In this document: in pieces, positions 38,567 to 50,553 of the stretch
Layout of the letters: every line of letters starts with the position of its first letter
How positions within the stretch are numbered: the stretch's first letter is position 1
From: Tetrahymena thermophila SB210
Lineage: Eukaryota > Ciliophora > Oligohymenophorea > Hymenostomatida > Tetrahymenidae
Assembly (NCBI RefSeq): GCF_000189635.1
Contig: NW_002476320.1
Location: forward strand, 1-64,000
DNA: 64,000 nt
Direction of reading: 5' to 3'
The notes under the pieces: model-generated
What the model saw: only the letters and a program-made list of their open reading frames with translations
Databases searched by the model: none
Told to the model about the DNA's origin: nothing
Program-made: the position numbers and the translations under genes

Positions 38567-39876
38567 TTTTACATTTAATAAATTCCTTTTAAAATATTTA
38601 TTGTTCTTCTTCATAAATTTATATGTTCTTTTTAGAGCGTTGTAATTTATTTATTAAGAAAAGGAAAATTTAACATAAATATTTAACATATGGAAGAAAT
38701 CAGGGATCACCAAGAAGAAGCCAGTATACTTGTTTTTTATTGATGTATGAATATATTATTTAATAAATAATCAAATTAATTGATTTTTATATTTTCTTTT
38801 TATCTAAATTTATGATAAGATCATTAGATATTCTGTTTTAATAATCATCAACATACTTTTAAAATTTACCAATAAACTCAGATTTAATAATCAGTATCTA
38901 GTTAAATTTTTTAAAAGTTGAGGTACTTATGAAGTTATTTTCTTTATACAAAAGCCTTTTGTTTGACAAAATTTTGTAAACTAACCATTTGAGCATTATA
39001 AAGTAATTTTAAGTTATTTTGCTTGCTATTTTGCAAAAACAAACAATTAATTTTTTTGTGCTAATCTTCTTAAATTGTTGCCTTTAATCTAAAATAAACT
39101 TCTCAACATAAATAATGATTCAATAATATTAAATAATAAATAATTACTTAAACAAATCAAATTATTTTGATTTTATCATGTTCTGATATCTTCCTTCATT
39201 GTTTAGCCACCTTCTAAACTATGTTTTATTTATTTCAAACTTATATGTTATTTATTTAATGCTTAATTAATTATCTTTAAAACATTTAATAACTTTTTCT
39301 TTAAATTCAAAGGGATATGTTTGTTTTTCATACTTATTTTTCTTTTTTTTATCAATAAATTTTAAATTTCTTATACATCATCTTGAAATAATTATTATGA
39401 TTTCATAAATATTTCAAAACAATTATATTATTAATTTTATCTTAAATTTTATAGCTATTTTTCTTTAATTTTTTTTAAACGATAAGATTCTATATTTAAA
39501 GAGAAAGATCATTTATCGCTTCAAATATTTGTTATTCTTAATTTTTAATTTTTATAAATGTATTTTCTTTTTAAATTATTAGTTAAAAAAAAAAAATTTG
39601 CTTATTCAGTTATTAATATCGTTTAATATAATTTATTTTATTAAATTTATATTTAAAATTTGAAATTTTATTTTTATTCATTAAACCCTATATTTTAAGA
39701 ATAGAAAAAATATTTTGGTTAGTTATTTACTTTAAAAAAAACAATACTATTAAAAAGATTATTTATCAATTTTCAAATTATTGGTCATAACAAAAAATTT
39801 ATACACTAACAGATAAAAATTGAATGGTTTATTTATCTTATTGAATTTTAATGCAGTTAATTCACATAAATCTGTA
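38567..39876. other. Junction and duplicated spacer
   Basis: No gene. Family B 3' flank to about 38645, then the direct duplicate of 29160-30300, ending in the family A 3' flank. Confidence 0.6.
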
Positions 39877-41478
39877 TCAAAGAGCAATAAAGAGAGAGAG
39901 TACCAAACAAACTATTGGCATTAAAATATAAGATGAAGTTGATTATTCAGCACAAGTATTTGTGGTTGATCCAGCAGCTGAAGTTTATCCTTAAGGGCAT
40001 TTATTACAACCACTAGTAGAGGTAGCACTTGGAGTACCATAGTAATTAGCTTTGCATTAGCACATTGAAGTAGAAGCACTAAGTTAAGCATTAGGGTCAT
40101 TGCAAGTACAAGAAGGGGCACTTGCAGTTCCAGTGAAAGTAGCATGAGTAGTATCTATACATGTAGAGCAATTAGCCAATGCTGTGCTTCCAGCAGCAGA
40201 AGCAGAACCACCGGGACATGCAGTACATCCGCTAGTTGAGTTAGCGCTAACTGTTCCATAAGTATTTGCCTTACATTGGCAAAGGCCACTTGCACTGAAA
40301 GCACCGTTAGGGTCAGTGCAAGTACAAGCTGGGGCAATTGCTGTTCCAGTGAAAGTAGCATGAGTAGTATCTATACATGTAGAGCAATTAGCCAATGCTG
40401 TGCTTCCAGCAGCAGAAGCAGAACCACCGGGACATGAAGTACATCCGCTAGTTGATGTAGCGCTAGCTGCTCCATAAGTATTGGCATTACATTGGCAAAT
40501 TCCACTTGCATTGAGAGCAGCATTAGGGTCATAGCAAGTACAAGAAGGGGCACTTGCACTTCCAGTGAAAGTAGTATGAGTAGTATCTATACATGTAGAG
40601 CAATTAGCCAATGCTGTGCTTCCAGCAGCAGAAGCAGAACCACCGGGACATGCAGTACATCCGCTAGTTGAGTTAGCGCTAACTGTTCCATAAGTATTTG
40701 CCTTACATTGGCAAATGCCAGTTACACTGAAAGCACCGTTAGGGTCAGTACAAGTACAAGCTGGGGCAATTACAGTTCCAGTGAAAGTAGCATGAGTAGT
40801 ATCAATACATGTAGAGCAATTAGCCAATGCTGTGCTTCCAGCAGCAGAAGCAGAACCACCAGGGCATGAAGTACATCCGCTAGTTGATGTAGCGCTAGCT
40901 GCTCCATACGTATTGGCATTACATTGACAAATTTCACTTGCATTGAGAGCAGCATTAGGGTCATTGCAAGTACAAGCTCGGGCACTTGCACTTCCAGTAA
41001 AAGTAGCATGTGCAGCATCAAAACATATAGAGCAATCAGCTAAAGCTGTGCTTCCAGCAGCAGAACCAAAACCTCTGGGACAAGCAGTACATCCGCTAGT
41101 TTAGGAAGTGCTAGCTGTTCCATAAGTATTGGCCTTACATATGCATTTTCCATTTTCAGAGAAAGTAGCGTTAGGGTCTTTGCAAGTACAAGCTGGGTCA
41201 AGTTAAGTTCCAGTGAACGTAGCATAAAGAGTATCAGCACAGACAGAACAAGCAGCAACAGAAGTAGGATTATTGCGAAACTTATCTTAAATAGTACCAG
41301 AAGGACACTTTGTACATCCTTTAGTTCTGCCTTAATCAGTTGAATACCCATAATAAAGACCTTAGCAATTACAGGTAGAACCTGAGCCTGATGCTGAGGG
41401 GACACCAGGGTCATAGCAAGTAGCTGTTACAGTTCCAATAATAGCTAAAACAGAAATCAATAATGTTGATTTTCTCAT
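39877..41478 (-). CDS. Large GPI-type cysteine-rich surface antigen, family A
   Basis: Intact 533-residue frame from ATG 41478 to TGA 39877-39879. Signal peptide MRKSTLLISVLAIIGTVTA, then five full 72-residue units plus partial ends, and hydrophobic GPI tail ILMPIVCLVLSLFIAL. Unit landmarks: CTxCPGGSASAAGSTALANC, CIDTTHATFTGT, CTCxDPNA, CQCKANTYGT. The three innermost units differ at few positions, mostly alternating between TVSANSTSGC and AASATSTSGC types, so units look duplicated in pairs. It is the longest member here and has the same flanks as the broken copy at 30364. Role: abundant surface coat protein, inferred from the family. Confidence 0.92.
40161..41256 (-). repeat. 216-bp tandem repeats within antigen
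   Basis: The motif around ATGTAGAGCAATTAGCC starts at 40161, 40377, 40593 and 40809, with diverged equivalents at 41025 and 41241: an exact 216-base period six times. The inner copies are nearly identical at DNA level. Confidence 0.9.
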
Positions 41479-41996
41479 TTTTTACAAATATGTTTTGTTT
41501 TATTTTTTTTTAGATTAATATTTATTTATATCTTTTTTCTGCTCCCAATTCTAAACTTGGTTATAAATTTATGGTGGGAAATCTGTATTATTTAGTGGAT
41601 TAATATATTTGAACTATGGGGTAAGAAAATTTTAATTTGTAATTTTCTTATTTAAAATAGGAATAAATTAATTTCTAATAATACTAATAAAATTAACTCG
41701 TTTCAATAATAAAAGAAAATTTTACTATAATTTTACTTTTTTTCAATTTTAAAGAAGTTCCTTATAAAATAAATTTTGTTATTTATAAATAGCTTTGATA
41801 TACAAATTGAAGAAAACATATAAAATAGATAAACTTAAATAGACGAAAAGAATGTAGATAGCATTTTTCAAAAAATAAATTCTATTGAGCAACGTGACTT
41901 TGCCAAGGGGATAAAAAATTATTAATCGAATTTTATATATGATTTTGTATTATTAAAAATTTGTTAAAAATGTTTTTTAAAAAGTATAAAAAAGTA

Positions 41997-42060
41997 GCCC
42001 TCCAAGGAAAATACTTGGAAGGCGAAAAAATAGTAGGCAGAGAGGTTTTTTCTGCCTACT
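41997..42060. other. Twin stem-loops
   Basis: GCCCTCCAAG (41997-42006) pairs with CTTGGAAGGC (42014-42023) with one mismatch over a 7-base loop. AGTAGGCAGA (42032-42041) pairs perfectly with TCTGCCTACT (42051-42060) over a 9-base loop. Two GC-rich stems in a row, followed by CCTAAAAAGCCCCG, contrast strongly with the flanks and lie exactly between the family A block and repeat block 2. Possible small structured RNA or a mobile-element end. Confidence 0.55.
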
Positions 42061-45000
42061 GATCCTAAAAAGCCCCGATTGTAAATTCTCTATTAAAATC
42101 CTCTTTTTAGAAATTATCCAATTTCCTTTTTATAATTATACTGGAAAAGCTAATTCTAAAATTATTTTAAATAAATTTTACAATAAATAACAGATTTTCC
42201 TTATTACAAACAATCTGTAAATAAAATTAATTTAACTATCGACCTAAATTTTTTATTTTGTGGCAAAACTTTTCTCAACTTATATTTACATTTGATATAT
42301 CAAATATTTTTAAAAAAATATATATAAAAAGATTAGTATTGATTAGACATAATAGTTAGTCATGATAAGATTATATTTTTAATATTTATGATTGCCTAAT
42401 TTATTGATTTTAATTTAATATTTGCATAGGTATTTTCTACGAGTTAAAATTAAAAAACTGATTAATTTAATTTATCTTACTTACATTATTAAATTTCATT
42501 CATAATATCTACATTTCAAAAAAATTTTTTTTTGTTGCTGAATATAAAAATAAATTAATTTTATGAAAATAATTACATGTTATTTTTTACAAAAATGGTT
42601 AATTGAATACTACTTAATATTAACTTAAATTATTTATCATTTTATTATTGGAAATTAAGATGTAAAAATATCAATATTTTCTTTTTTAACAAAATCAATC
42701 CTCTTAATTAGTTCTAATTAATTTTTTTAAATTCAAGCAATAAATAAAAAAATTTATTAATTTAATTTATCTTACTTAGATAATTTTATATTATTCAGTA
42801 AATATCCATATTGCAAATTTTTTTTTTTGCTGATGAATATAAAAATAAATTAATTTTACAAAAATGGTTAATTGAATACTACTTAATATTAACTAAAATT
42901 ATTTATAACTTTATTATGATAAAATAAGATGTAAAAATATCAGTATTTTTTATTTAACAAAGCCAATCTTCTTAATTACTTCTAATTAATTTTTTACCTA
43001 CCACTGATTAATATAATATCCTTCTAAAAATTCATGTCCCACTGTAAAAAAATATCATAATAAGACATTTCAAAAGATATATAATGTTTGTTTTTTATAG
43101 AGTTAAACCTTCCCTTTTAAATATAATACTTTTCATAAAAATTTTAGTTAATTATGCTATTTTTTATGGGTGCAGCAATATTAAAACTGGTGTCTACCTT
43201 AAATATAATATATTATTCGAAAAAAAGAAATATTCTCTATATTTGTGGTATTTATTTTACTCACTATGAAGCAGCAAGTTGCTATAAAATTAAATAAGCT
43301 CTTTGAATAAATAAAATTATATTAGTTTAAAAATATTATTTATTTTTTATTAATAGATTTATTACGAATTATTATTAAAAATAATTTAGAAAAATAAATT
43401 CTTTTATTAAAATAATTATTTTGAATTCATTGACAAAAAAAGTGAAAACTTACTTTATTCTAATAAATTTTTTAGAATTTCTTACATTTATTACTTTTTA
43501 TTACAGCATCTTAATATCTTAATGTTAAATTTTTACTTATGATAATAAATGATGATTCATATTTATTTTCAAATTTTCTTTAATAAAATTGTTGATTTGC
43601 CTAATATTATCCAATTTCCTTTCTATAATTATATTGAAAAAACTAAGTATTCTAAAATTATTTTAATTTAGTATAACAATCAGATTTTCCTTATTGCAGC
43701 AAGCTGTAAATAAAATTAATTCAAAAATTATAGACCTAAATTTTTTATTTTTTGGCAATATATTTTCTCAACTTATATTTACATTTGATATATCAAATAT
43801 CTTTTAAAAAAAATATAAATAGATTAATATTGATTAGACAGCTAGTCATGATAAAACTACATTTTTACTATTTACGATTGCCTAATTTATTGATTTTAAT
43901 TTAATATTTGCATAGGTATTTTCTATGAGTTAAAATTAAAAAACTGATTAATTTAATTTATCTTACTTTCATAATTTAATTTCATTCATAATATCTACAT
44001 TTCAAAGAAATTTTTATTTGTTACAGAATATAAAAATAAATTAATTTTATGAAAATAATTACATGCTATTATTTACAAAAATGGTTAATTGAATACTACT
44101 TAATATTAACTAAAATGGTTTATAATTTTATTATTAGGTAATAAGTAGTAAAATATCAATATTTTATATTTTAGTTAAACCGATCTTCTTAATTAGTTCG
44201 AATTACTTTTTTTAAATTCAAGCAATAAATAAACTAATTAATTAACTTAATTTATCTTACTTACATAATTTAATTCATTCATAATATCTCATTTCAAAAA
44301 AATTTTTAATTTGTTGCAGAATATAAAAATAAATTAATTTTATGAAAATAATTACATGCTATTATTTACAAAAATGGATAATTGAATACTACTTAATATT
44401 AACTAAAATGATTTATAATTTTATTATTAGATAATAAATAGTTTAAAATATCAATATTTTATATTTTAATTTAACCAATCTTCTTAATTAGTTCGAATTA
44501 CTATTTTTAAATTCAAGTAATAAATAAACAAATTAATTAATTTAATTTATTTTACTTACATAATTTAATTTATTTCAGTAAATATCCACATTGCAAATTT
44601 TTTTTGTTGCTAAATATAAAAATAAATTAATTTTATGAAAATAATTACACACTATTATTTACAAAAATGGTTAATTGAATACTAATTACTATTAACTTAA
44701 ATTATTTATAACTCTATTATTATGAAATAAGATGTAAAGATAAAAATACTTTAAATTTTCACAATCAATCTACTTAATTACTTTTTTACCTACCACCATC
44801 TGAAAATTGATATCCCACAGTAAAAAAATATGCTAATTAGATATTTCAAAGATATGTAATTTAAAAACATATGGAAAATAATGGGATATTAAAAAAAAAG
44901 ATTTTTTTTTAAAAAAGTGAAATTATTTTATAGATTGTTTAAATTGAGTTTAACAAAATTATTTTTAAATATATTTTGATTTTGTTTTATCTGTTAATAT

Positions 45001-45324
45001 AAAAATTAATAAATCAGTAAATATAAAAATAATAATTAAAACTATCTTCTTAAGATTTTATCAGTAGAGATTTTTTTTTTTGAAAATTATTTTCTTTTAA
45101 GCTTACTTAAAGCAGGATTATTGACTTAAAAATATGTATTTCTTCATTTTCAATAAAATATTTTTCAAAATTTTAAAAATTGAATCATCTATTGTTGATT
45201 AATATTATTAAGTTATTAGTATCGTAATAAAATGAATGGAACAGCAATTCTCGAATTAAGTAAAATTATTGAATTGCTTAACGTTATTGAAATTGAATAT
45301 TTAATTTTAGTTTTTCTTTTTCAT

Positions 45325-45349
45325 AGCAATTATCCCTATAAAAATTGTT
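45325..45349 (+). promoter_or_regulatory. Family B promoter element
   Basis: AGCAAT / CCCTATAAAA / ATTGTT, the same TATA-like element about 75-95 bases before the ATG at 45420. Confidence 0.5.
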
Positions 45350-45419
45350 AAAATAAAAATTTTTCATAATTAATTTTTTATTAAATAAATTGATAAATAA
45401 ATAAATAAAAAATATTAAA

Positions 45420-46142
45420 ATGAATAAATTGTTTGCTATTACTTTAGTGGTACTTTGCTTCATATCTAATACTTATGCTTAAACTGTTCTTGGTAGGGCA
45501 GTTAATTGCTCAAGTAACGAAAAAGATTGCACTGGATGCGGTACTGGTGCTACTGATGTTATTGGTGCTTAGAATTTATTCACTTTTAATTCAGGAACTA
45601 AATCCTGCATGTTTATTGATTGCTCAGCAACTGTTCCTGCAACAAAATAAAATGGTTGGATGTGCATTTCTTGCAATGGAATTGCTAGTAGTATGATACC
45701 TCCAGGAAATGTTTATTCAGGTTCTAGTTGTGCAGCTTCTTGCACACCACCTACTATTGCTAACGCAGCCTTCATTTGTTAGAAACCTGCTGTTGCTGGT
45801 AATAATGTTGCTTGCTCAACTAACGGAACAGATTGTACAGGATGTGGAGCTAATTCTACAATTTAAGGATTATTTACTTATGTTTCAGGTAATGTCTGCA
45901 AAATTACAGACTGCTCTTCAACTACCACCTCTAATGCTGCTAATTTGAATGGTTGGGTATGTAATTCTTGCAATGGTTAGACTGGTTCCGCTGTTCCTGC
46001 TGGTTAATAATTTTCTGGATCAACCTGCGCTGCTTCTTGCCCTTCTGGCCAAACTGCTTCTGTCTCAAACTCATTTACTTGCACTGCTGCTGTTAAAATT
46101 GCATTTACAATATTATTTGCTATTTTTGGATTATTAATCTGA
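45420..46142 (+). CDS. GPI-type cysteine-rich surface antigen, family B (3)
   Basis: Intact 240-residue frame. Signal peptide MNKLFAITLVVLCFISNTYA, two units (CSSNEKDCTGCGTGATDV..., then CSTNGTDCTGCGANSTIQG), each with NGW-x-C and paired cysteines, and tail VKIAFTILFAIFGLLI. The second unit is almost the same as that of the other family B genes, while the first unit differs more, which is the pattern expected if antigenic variation or selection acts on the outer unit. Glycine GGA is present where the 37529 gene has TGA. Confidence 0.88.
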
Positions 46143-49010
46143 TTTTAGAATTAATAAATTCATTTTAAAATGTATTTTGATTTTCTTCATAAATTTATGT
46201 GTTCTTTTTAGAGCGTTGTAATTTATTTATTAAGAACTTTTTCACTTTTTTAACATCTTTATATTTAAAATATTGGGTGTTCAAAAAAAATTGGACATGC
46301 CTAGGAGATACCGAAAAAAAATTTTCAAAATTTATTTTATTTTTAAAAACTCGTTCGTTTCTCCCGAATAACGAGGGACAAGGTCTGGATCATTACAGTA
46401 TTGGAAAAAAAGAAATATTCTCTCTTTTCGTGGTCTTTGAATAAATAAAATAATATTTAGTTTATAAATATTTTTTATTTTTTGTTAATAGATTTATTAA
46501 TAAAAAACAATTTAGAAAAATAAATTCTTTTATTAAAATAATTATTTTGAATTCTTTGGCAAAAAAAGTGAAAGCTTAAATTTTTCAAATGAATTTTTTA
46601 GAATTACTTACATTTATTTCAGCATCTTAATATCTTAATGTTAAATTTTTACTTATGATAATAAATGATGATTCTTATTTATTTTCAAATTTTCTTTAAT
46701 AAAATTATTGATTTGCTCAAAAAATTTTTCTTCTTTTGATATTTTTATTTCATCTTAAAAAATTAGATACTACTTAAAAATACTACCTTAGAGGTATTAA
46801 AATCCTCTTTTTAGATATTATCCAATTTCCTTTTATAATTATACTGAAAAAGCTAAGTTTTCTAAAATTATTTTAATTAAGTTTTACAATCTAAATAACA
46901 TATTTTCCTTATTGCAGCAATCTGTAAATAAAATTAATTTAATTATCGGCCTAAAATTTTTTATTTTGTGGCAATACTTTTCTCTACTTATATTTACATT
47001 TAATATATCAAATATCCTTTAAAAAAAATATATAAATAGATTAATATTGATTAAACATAATAGTTAGTCATGATAAAATTACATTTTTACTATTTATGAT
47101 TGCCTAATTTATTGATTTTAATTTAATAATTGCATAAGTACACCTTAACAGCTGGCGATATTTTAATTATACAGGATTAGCAATATCTTTTTGGAAAAAA
47201 AGAAATATTCTCTTAATTAGTGGTATTTATTTTACTCACTATGAAGCAGCAAGTTACTATAAAATTAGAATATGCTCTTTGAATAAATAAAACTATATTT
47301 AGTTTATAAATATTTTTTATTTTGAATTCTTTGGCAAAAAAAGTGAAAGCTTAAATTTTTTCAAATTAATTTTTTAGAATTTCTTACATTAATTACCTTT
47401 TATTACAGAATCTTAATATCTTGATGTTGATTTTTTACACATGATAATAAATGATGATTCATATTTATTTTCAAATTTTCTTTATTTAATAAAATTATTG
47501 ATTTGCTCAAAAAATTTACCTTCTTTTGATATTTTTATTTCATCTTAAAAAAATTAGATACTACTTAAAAATCCTACCTTAGAGGTATTAAAATCCTCTT
47601 TTTAGATATTATCCAATTTCATTTTTATAATTATACTGAAAAAGCTAAGTTTTCTAAAATTATTTTAAATAAGTTTTACAATAAATAACAGATTTTCCAT
47701 ATTGCAAGCAATCTGTAAATAAAATTAATTTAACTATCGACCTAAATTTTTTATTTTGTGGTAATACTTTTCTCAACTTATATTTATATTTAATATATCA
47801 AATATCTTTTAAAAAAAATATATAAATAGATTAATATTGATTAAACATAATACTTAGTCGTGATAAAATTACATTTTTACTATTTATGATTGCCTAATTT
47901 ATTGATTTTAATTTAATATTTGCATAGATATTTTCTACGAGTTAAAATTAACAAACTGATTAATTTAATTTATCTTACTTACATCATTTAATTTCATTCA
48001 TAATATCTACATTACAAAAAAAATTTTTTGTTGCTGAATATAAAAATAAATTAATTTTATGAAAATAATTACATGCTATTTTTTACAAAAATTGTTAATT
48101 GAATACTACTTACTATTAACTATAATTATTTATCATTTTATTATTAAAAAGTAAGATGTAAAAATATCAATACTTTATATTTTAACAAAATCAATCTTCT
48201 TAATTTGTTCGATTTACTTTTTTTAAATTCAAGCAATAAATAAATAAATTGATTAATTTAATTTATCTTATTTTATTTCATTCAGTAAATATCCTTTTTG
48301 CAAAATTTTTTTTTGTTGCTGAATATAAAAATAAATTAATTTTATGAAAATAATTACATACTATTATTTACAAAAATGGTTAATTGAATACTATTTCCAT
48401 TTAACTAAAATTATTTATAACTTTATTATGATAAAATAAGATGTAAAAAATCAAAGCTTTATATTTTAACAATATCTTCTTAATTACTTCCAATTAGCTT
48501 TTTTACCTACCACTGATTAATATAATATATAGGTCATCTAAAAATTAATGTCCCACTGTAAAAAAATATCATAATAAGACATTTCAAAGATTTCGAAAAA
48601 ATTTTCAAAATTTATTTTTTTCAAAAAAAATGACATATTATAAGAATATACGGTATCTATTATTTCAAATTTTACATTTTGCGAATTTAAAGCTTTCTAA
48701 AAACTCAAAAATAAAGCTGTTTTAAGCTTATTTAGCTGTATTTATTATGTTATTAAGATATATTACATTTCGCCTTTTGTAAATTAAATAGGCATTTTAC
48801 TCTAATTAGTATTGTATAAAAATTATAATGAATGGAAAAACATCACTCGAATATAGTAAAATTATTGAATTGCTTAACATTATTGAAATTGACTATTAAA
48901 TTTTTGGTTTTTCTTTCTCATAACAATTATCCCTATAAAAATTGTTAACATAAAATTTTTCTAATTAATTTTTAATTAAATAAATTGATAAATAAATAAA
49001 AATTATCAAA
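46143..49010. repeat. Family B 3' flank and repeat block 3
   Basis: No gene. Family B 3' flank to about 46285, a short stretch with ATTGGACATGCCTAGGAGAT and the CTCGTT/AACGAG inverted repeat (46350-46375), then repeat block 3: TATTAAAATCCTC modules at 46797 and 47588, TCACTATGAAGCAGCAAGTT at 47236, AATTGAATACT modules at about 48095 and 48383. Ends in the family B 5' cassette. Confidence 0.65.
48922..48946 (+). promoter_or_regulatory. Family B promoter element
   Basis: AACAAT / CCCTATAAAA / ATTGTT, about 65-90 bases before the ATG at 49011. Confidence 0.5.
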
Positions 49011-49745
49011 ATGAATAAATTGTTTGCTATTACTTTAGTGGTACTTTGTTTCGTATCTAATACTTATGCTTAAACTGTTCTTGGTAGGGCAGTTAATTGC
49101 TCAACTACTGGAACTGATTGCACTGGATGTGGTGCTGGTGCTACTGATGTTAGTGGTGCTTAGAATTTATTCATTTTAATTTCAGGACATAATTACTGCA
49201 TGTTTGCTGATTGCTCAGCAACTGTTCCTGCAACAAAATAAAATGGTTGGATGTGTAATTCTTGCAATGGAATTGCTAGTAGTATGGTAGCTCCAGGAAG
49301 TGTTTATTCAGGTTCTAGCTGTGCAGCTTCTTGCACAGCACCTGCTACTGTTAACGCCATGTAAATTTGTTAGAAACCTGCTGTTGCTGGTAATAATGTT
49401 GCTTGCTCAACTAACGGAAAAGATTGTACAGGATGTGGAGCTAATGCTACAATTTAAGGATTATTTACTTATGTTTCAGGTAATGTCTGCAAAATTACAG
49501 ACTGTTCTTCAACTACCACCTCTAATGCTGCAAATTTGAATGGTTGGGTATGCAATTCTTGCAATGGTTAGAATGATTCCGCTGTTCCTGCTGGTTCATA
49601 ATTTTCTGGGTCAACATGCGCTGCTTCTTGCCCTTCTGGTCAAACTGCTTCTGCCTCAAACTCATTTATTTGCACTTCTGGTTCTAGTAATGCTGTTAAA
49701 ATTGCATTTACAATCTTATTTGCTATTTTTGGACTATTAATCTGA
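49011..49745 (+). CDS. GPI-type cysteine-rich surface antigen, family B (4)
   Basis: Intact 244-residue frame: signal peptide MNKLFAITLVVLCFVSNTYA, first unit CSTTGTDCTGCGAGATDV, second unit CSTNGKDCTGCGANATIQG, linker with TSGSSNAVK and hydrophobic tail IAFTILFAIFGLLI. Closest by eye to the 45420 gene: both share the TVLGRAVNC start of the mature protein and the ATVPATKQNGWMC stretch. It ends the antigen cluster; downstream is single-copy DNA. A conserved ATG at 48828 is in frame 61 codons upstream; starting there would bury the signal peptide, so 49011 is chosen. Confidence 0.88.
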
Positions 49746-50553
49746 TTTTACAATTTATAAATTCATTTTAAAATATTTTTATCCTTCTTCATAAATTTAT
49801 GTTTTCTTTTTAGAGTGTTGTAATTTATTTATTAAGAACTTTTACACTTTTTTAACATCTTTATATTTAAAATATTGGGTGTTAAAAATAAATTGGACAT
49901 GCCTAAGAGATACCGAAAGATTTATTTTTCAATAAATTTATGAAAACCACTAGATATAGATATTTGGGGGGGATTGTTTTATTAAAGTATTTGAAAAGTT
50001 GCATAAGATGATGTAATTAATCAAATTAGTAATTTATATTATTAGCAATTTGTAATTTCTGGTTATATTGATTTAAAATATTGCTTTTTAATATATGAAA
50101 ACAACACACACAATTATGAAATTAGATTTTTGATTTTTATTAAAATTTGCATGTATTTAGAAATAATTTATCATAATTTTATTATGCAAGACATGCAAGC
50201 AAAAAAATATAAATTAAGATTATTTGATTTTTACAAGAAAGTTTATAATATTTTGTAAATTTAAATAAATATTTGATTTGACTGAAAAATAATATTAAAC
50301 TATTAATAAAAATGATATTTTAAAGCTTTTTAAAAAAATTTAAAGTGTGCTAATGATGATGAGATAAATTAAAAAAGTCATTTATTTTATTAGTAATTAA
50401 TAATTTCTGATTGCATATGCTTTTAAAAAATATTGTTTTTTAATATATGAAAACAACACGCAAAATTAAGATGCATAATTTATATATTAAATAATTAATT
50501 GATCAAAAATAAAAATATTACCATACAATTTTATATAAAAGGAAAATAGATAA
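49746..50553. other. Intergenic, cluster edge
   Basis: Family B 3' flank to about 49910 with a second copy of ATTGGACATGCCTAAGAGAT, then AT-rich sequence without a supported gene. Confidence 0.5.

Larger units (their letters stand above)
38650..41915. repeat. Direct segmental duplicate (copy 2)
   Basis: Counterpart of 29160-31455, with the intact large antigen. Both copies begin near ATCAGGGATCA and end near the TGACTTTGCCA...GGGG motif. Confidence 0.65.
41479..45419. repeat. Intergenic region with repeat block 2
   Basis: No gene. Family A 5' flank to about 41915, two adjacent hairpins (41997-42060), then repeat block 2 built from the same modules as block 1: the CTATTAAAATCCTC module at 42093, the AAAATGGTTAATTGAATACT module at about 42590, 42860, 44080, 44375 and 44665 (the last three spaced about 290-300 bases), and the TCACTATGAAGCAGCAAGTT module at 43261. 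It ends in the family B 5' cassette before 45420. Confidence 0.65.

Noticed and set aside
43084-43269. 61-residue plus-strand frame
   Set aside because: Lies in intergenic repeat block 2; the related copy near 31990-32120 is not open, so no coding constraint.
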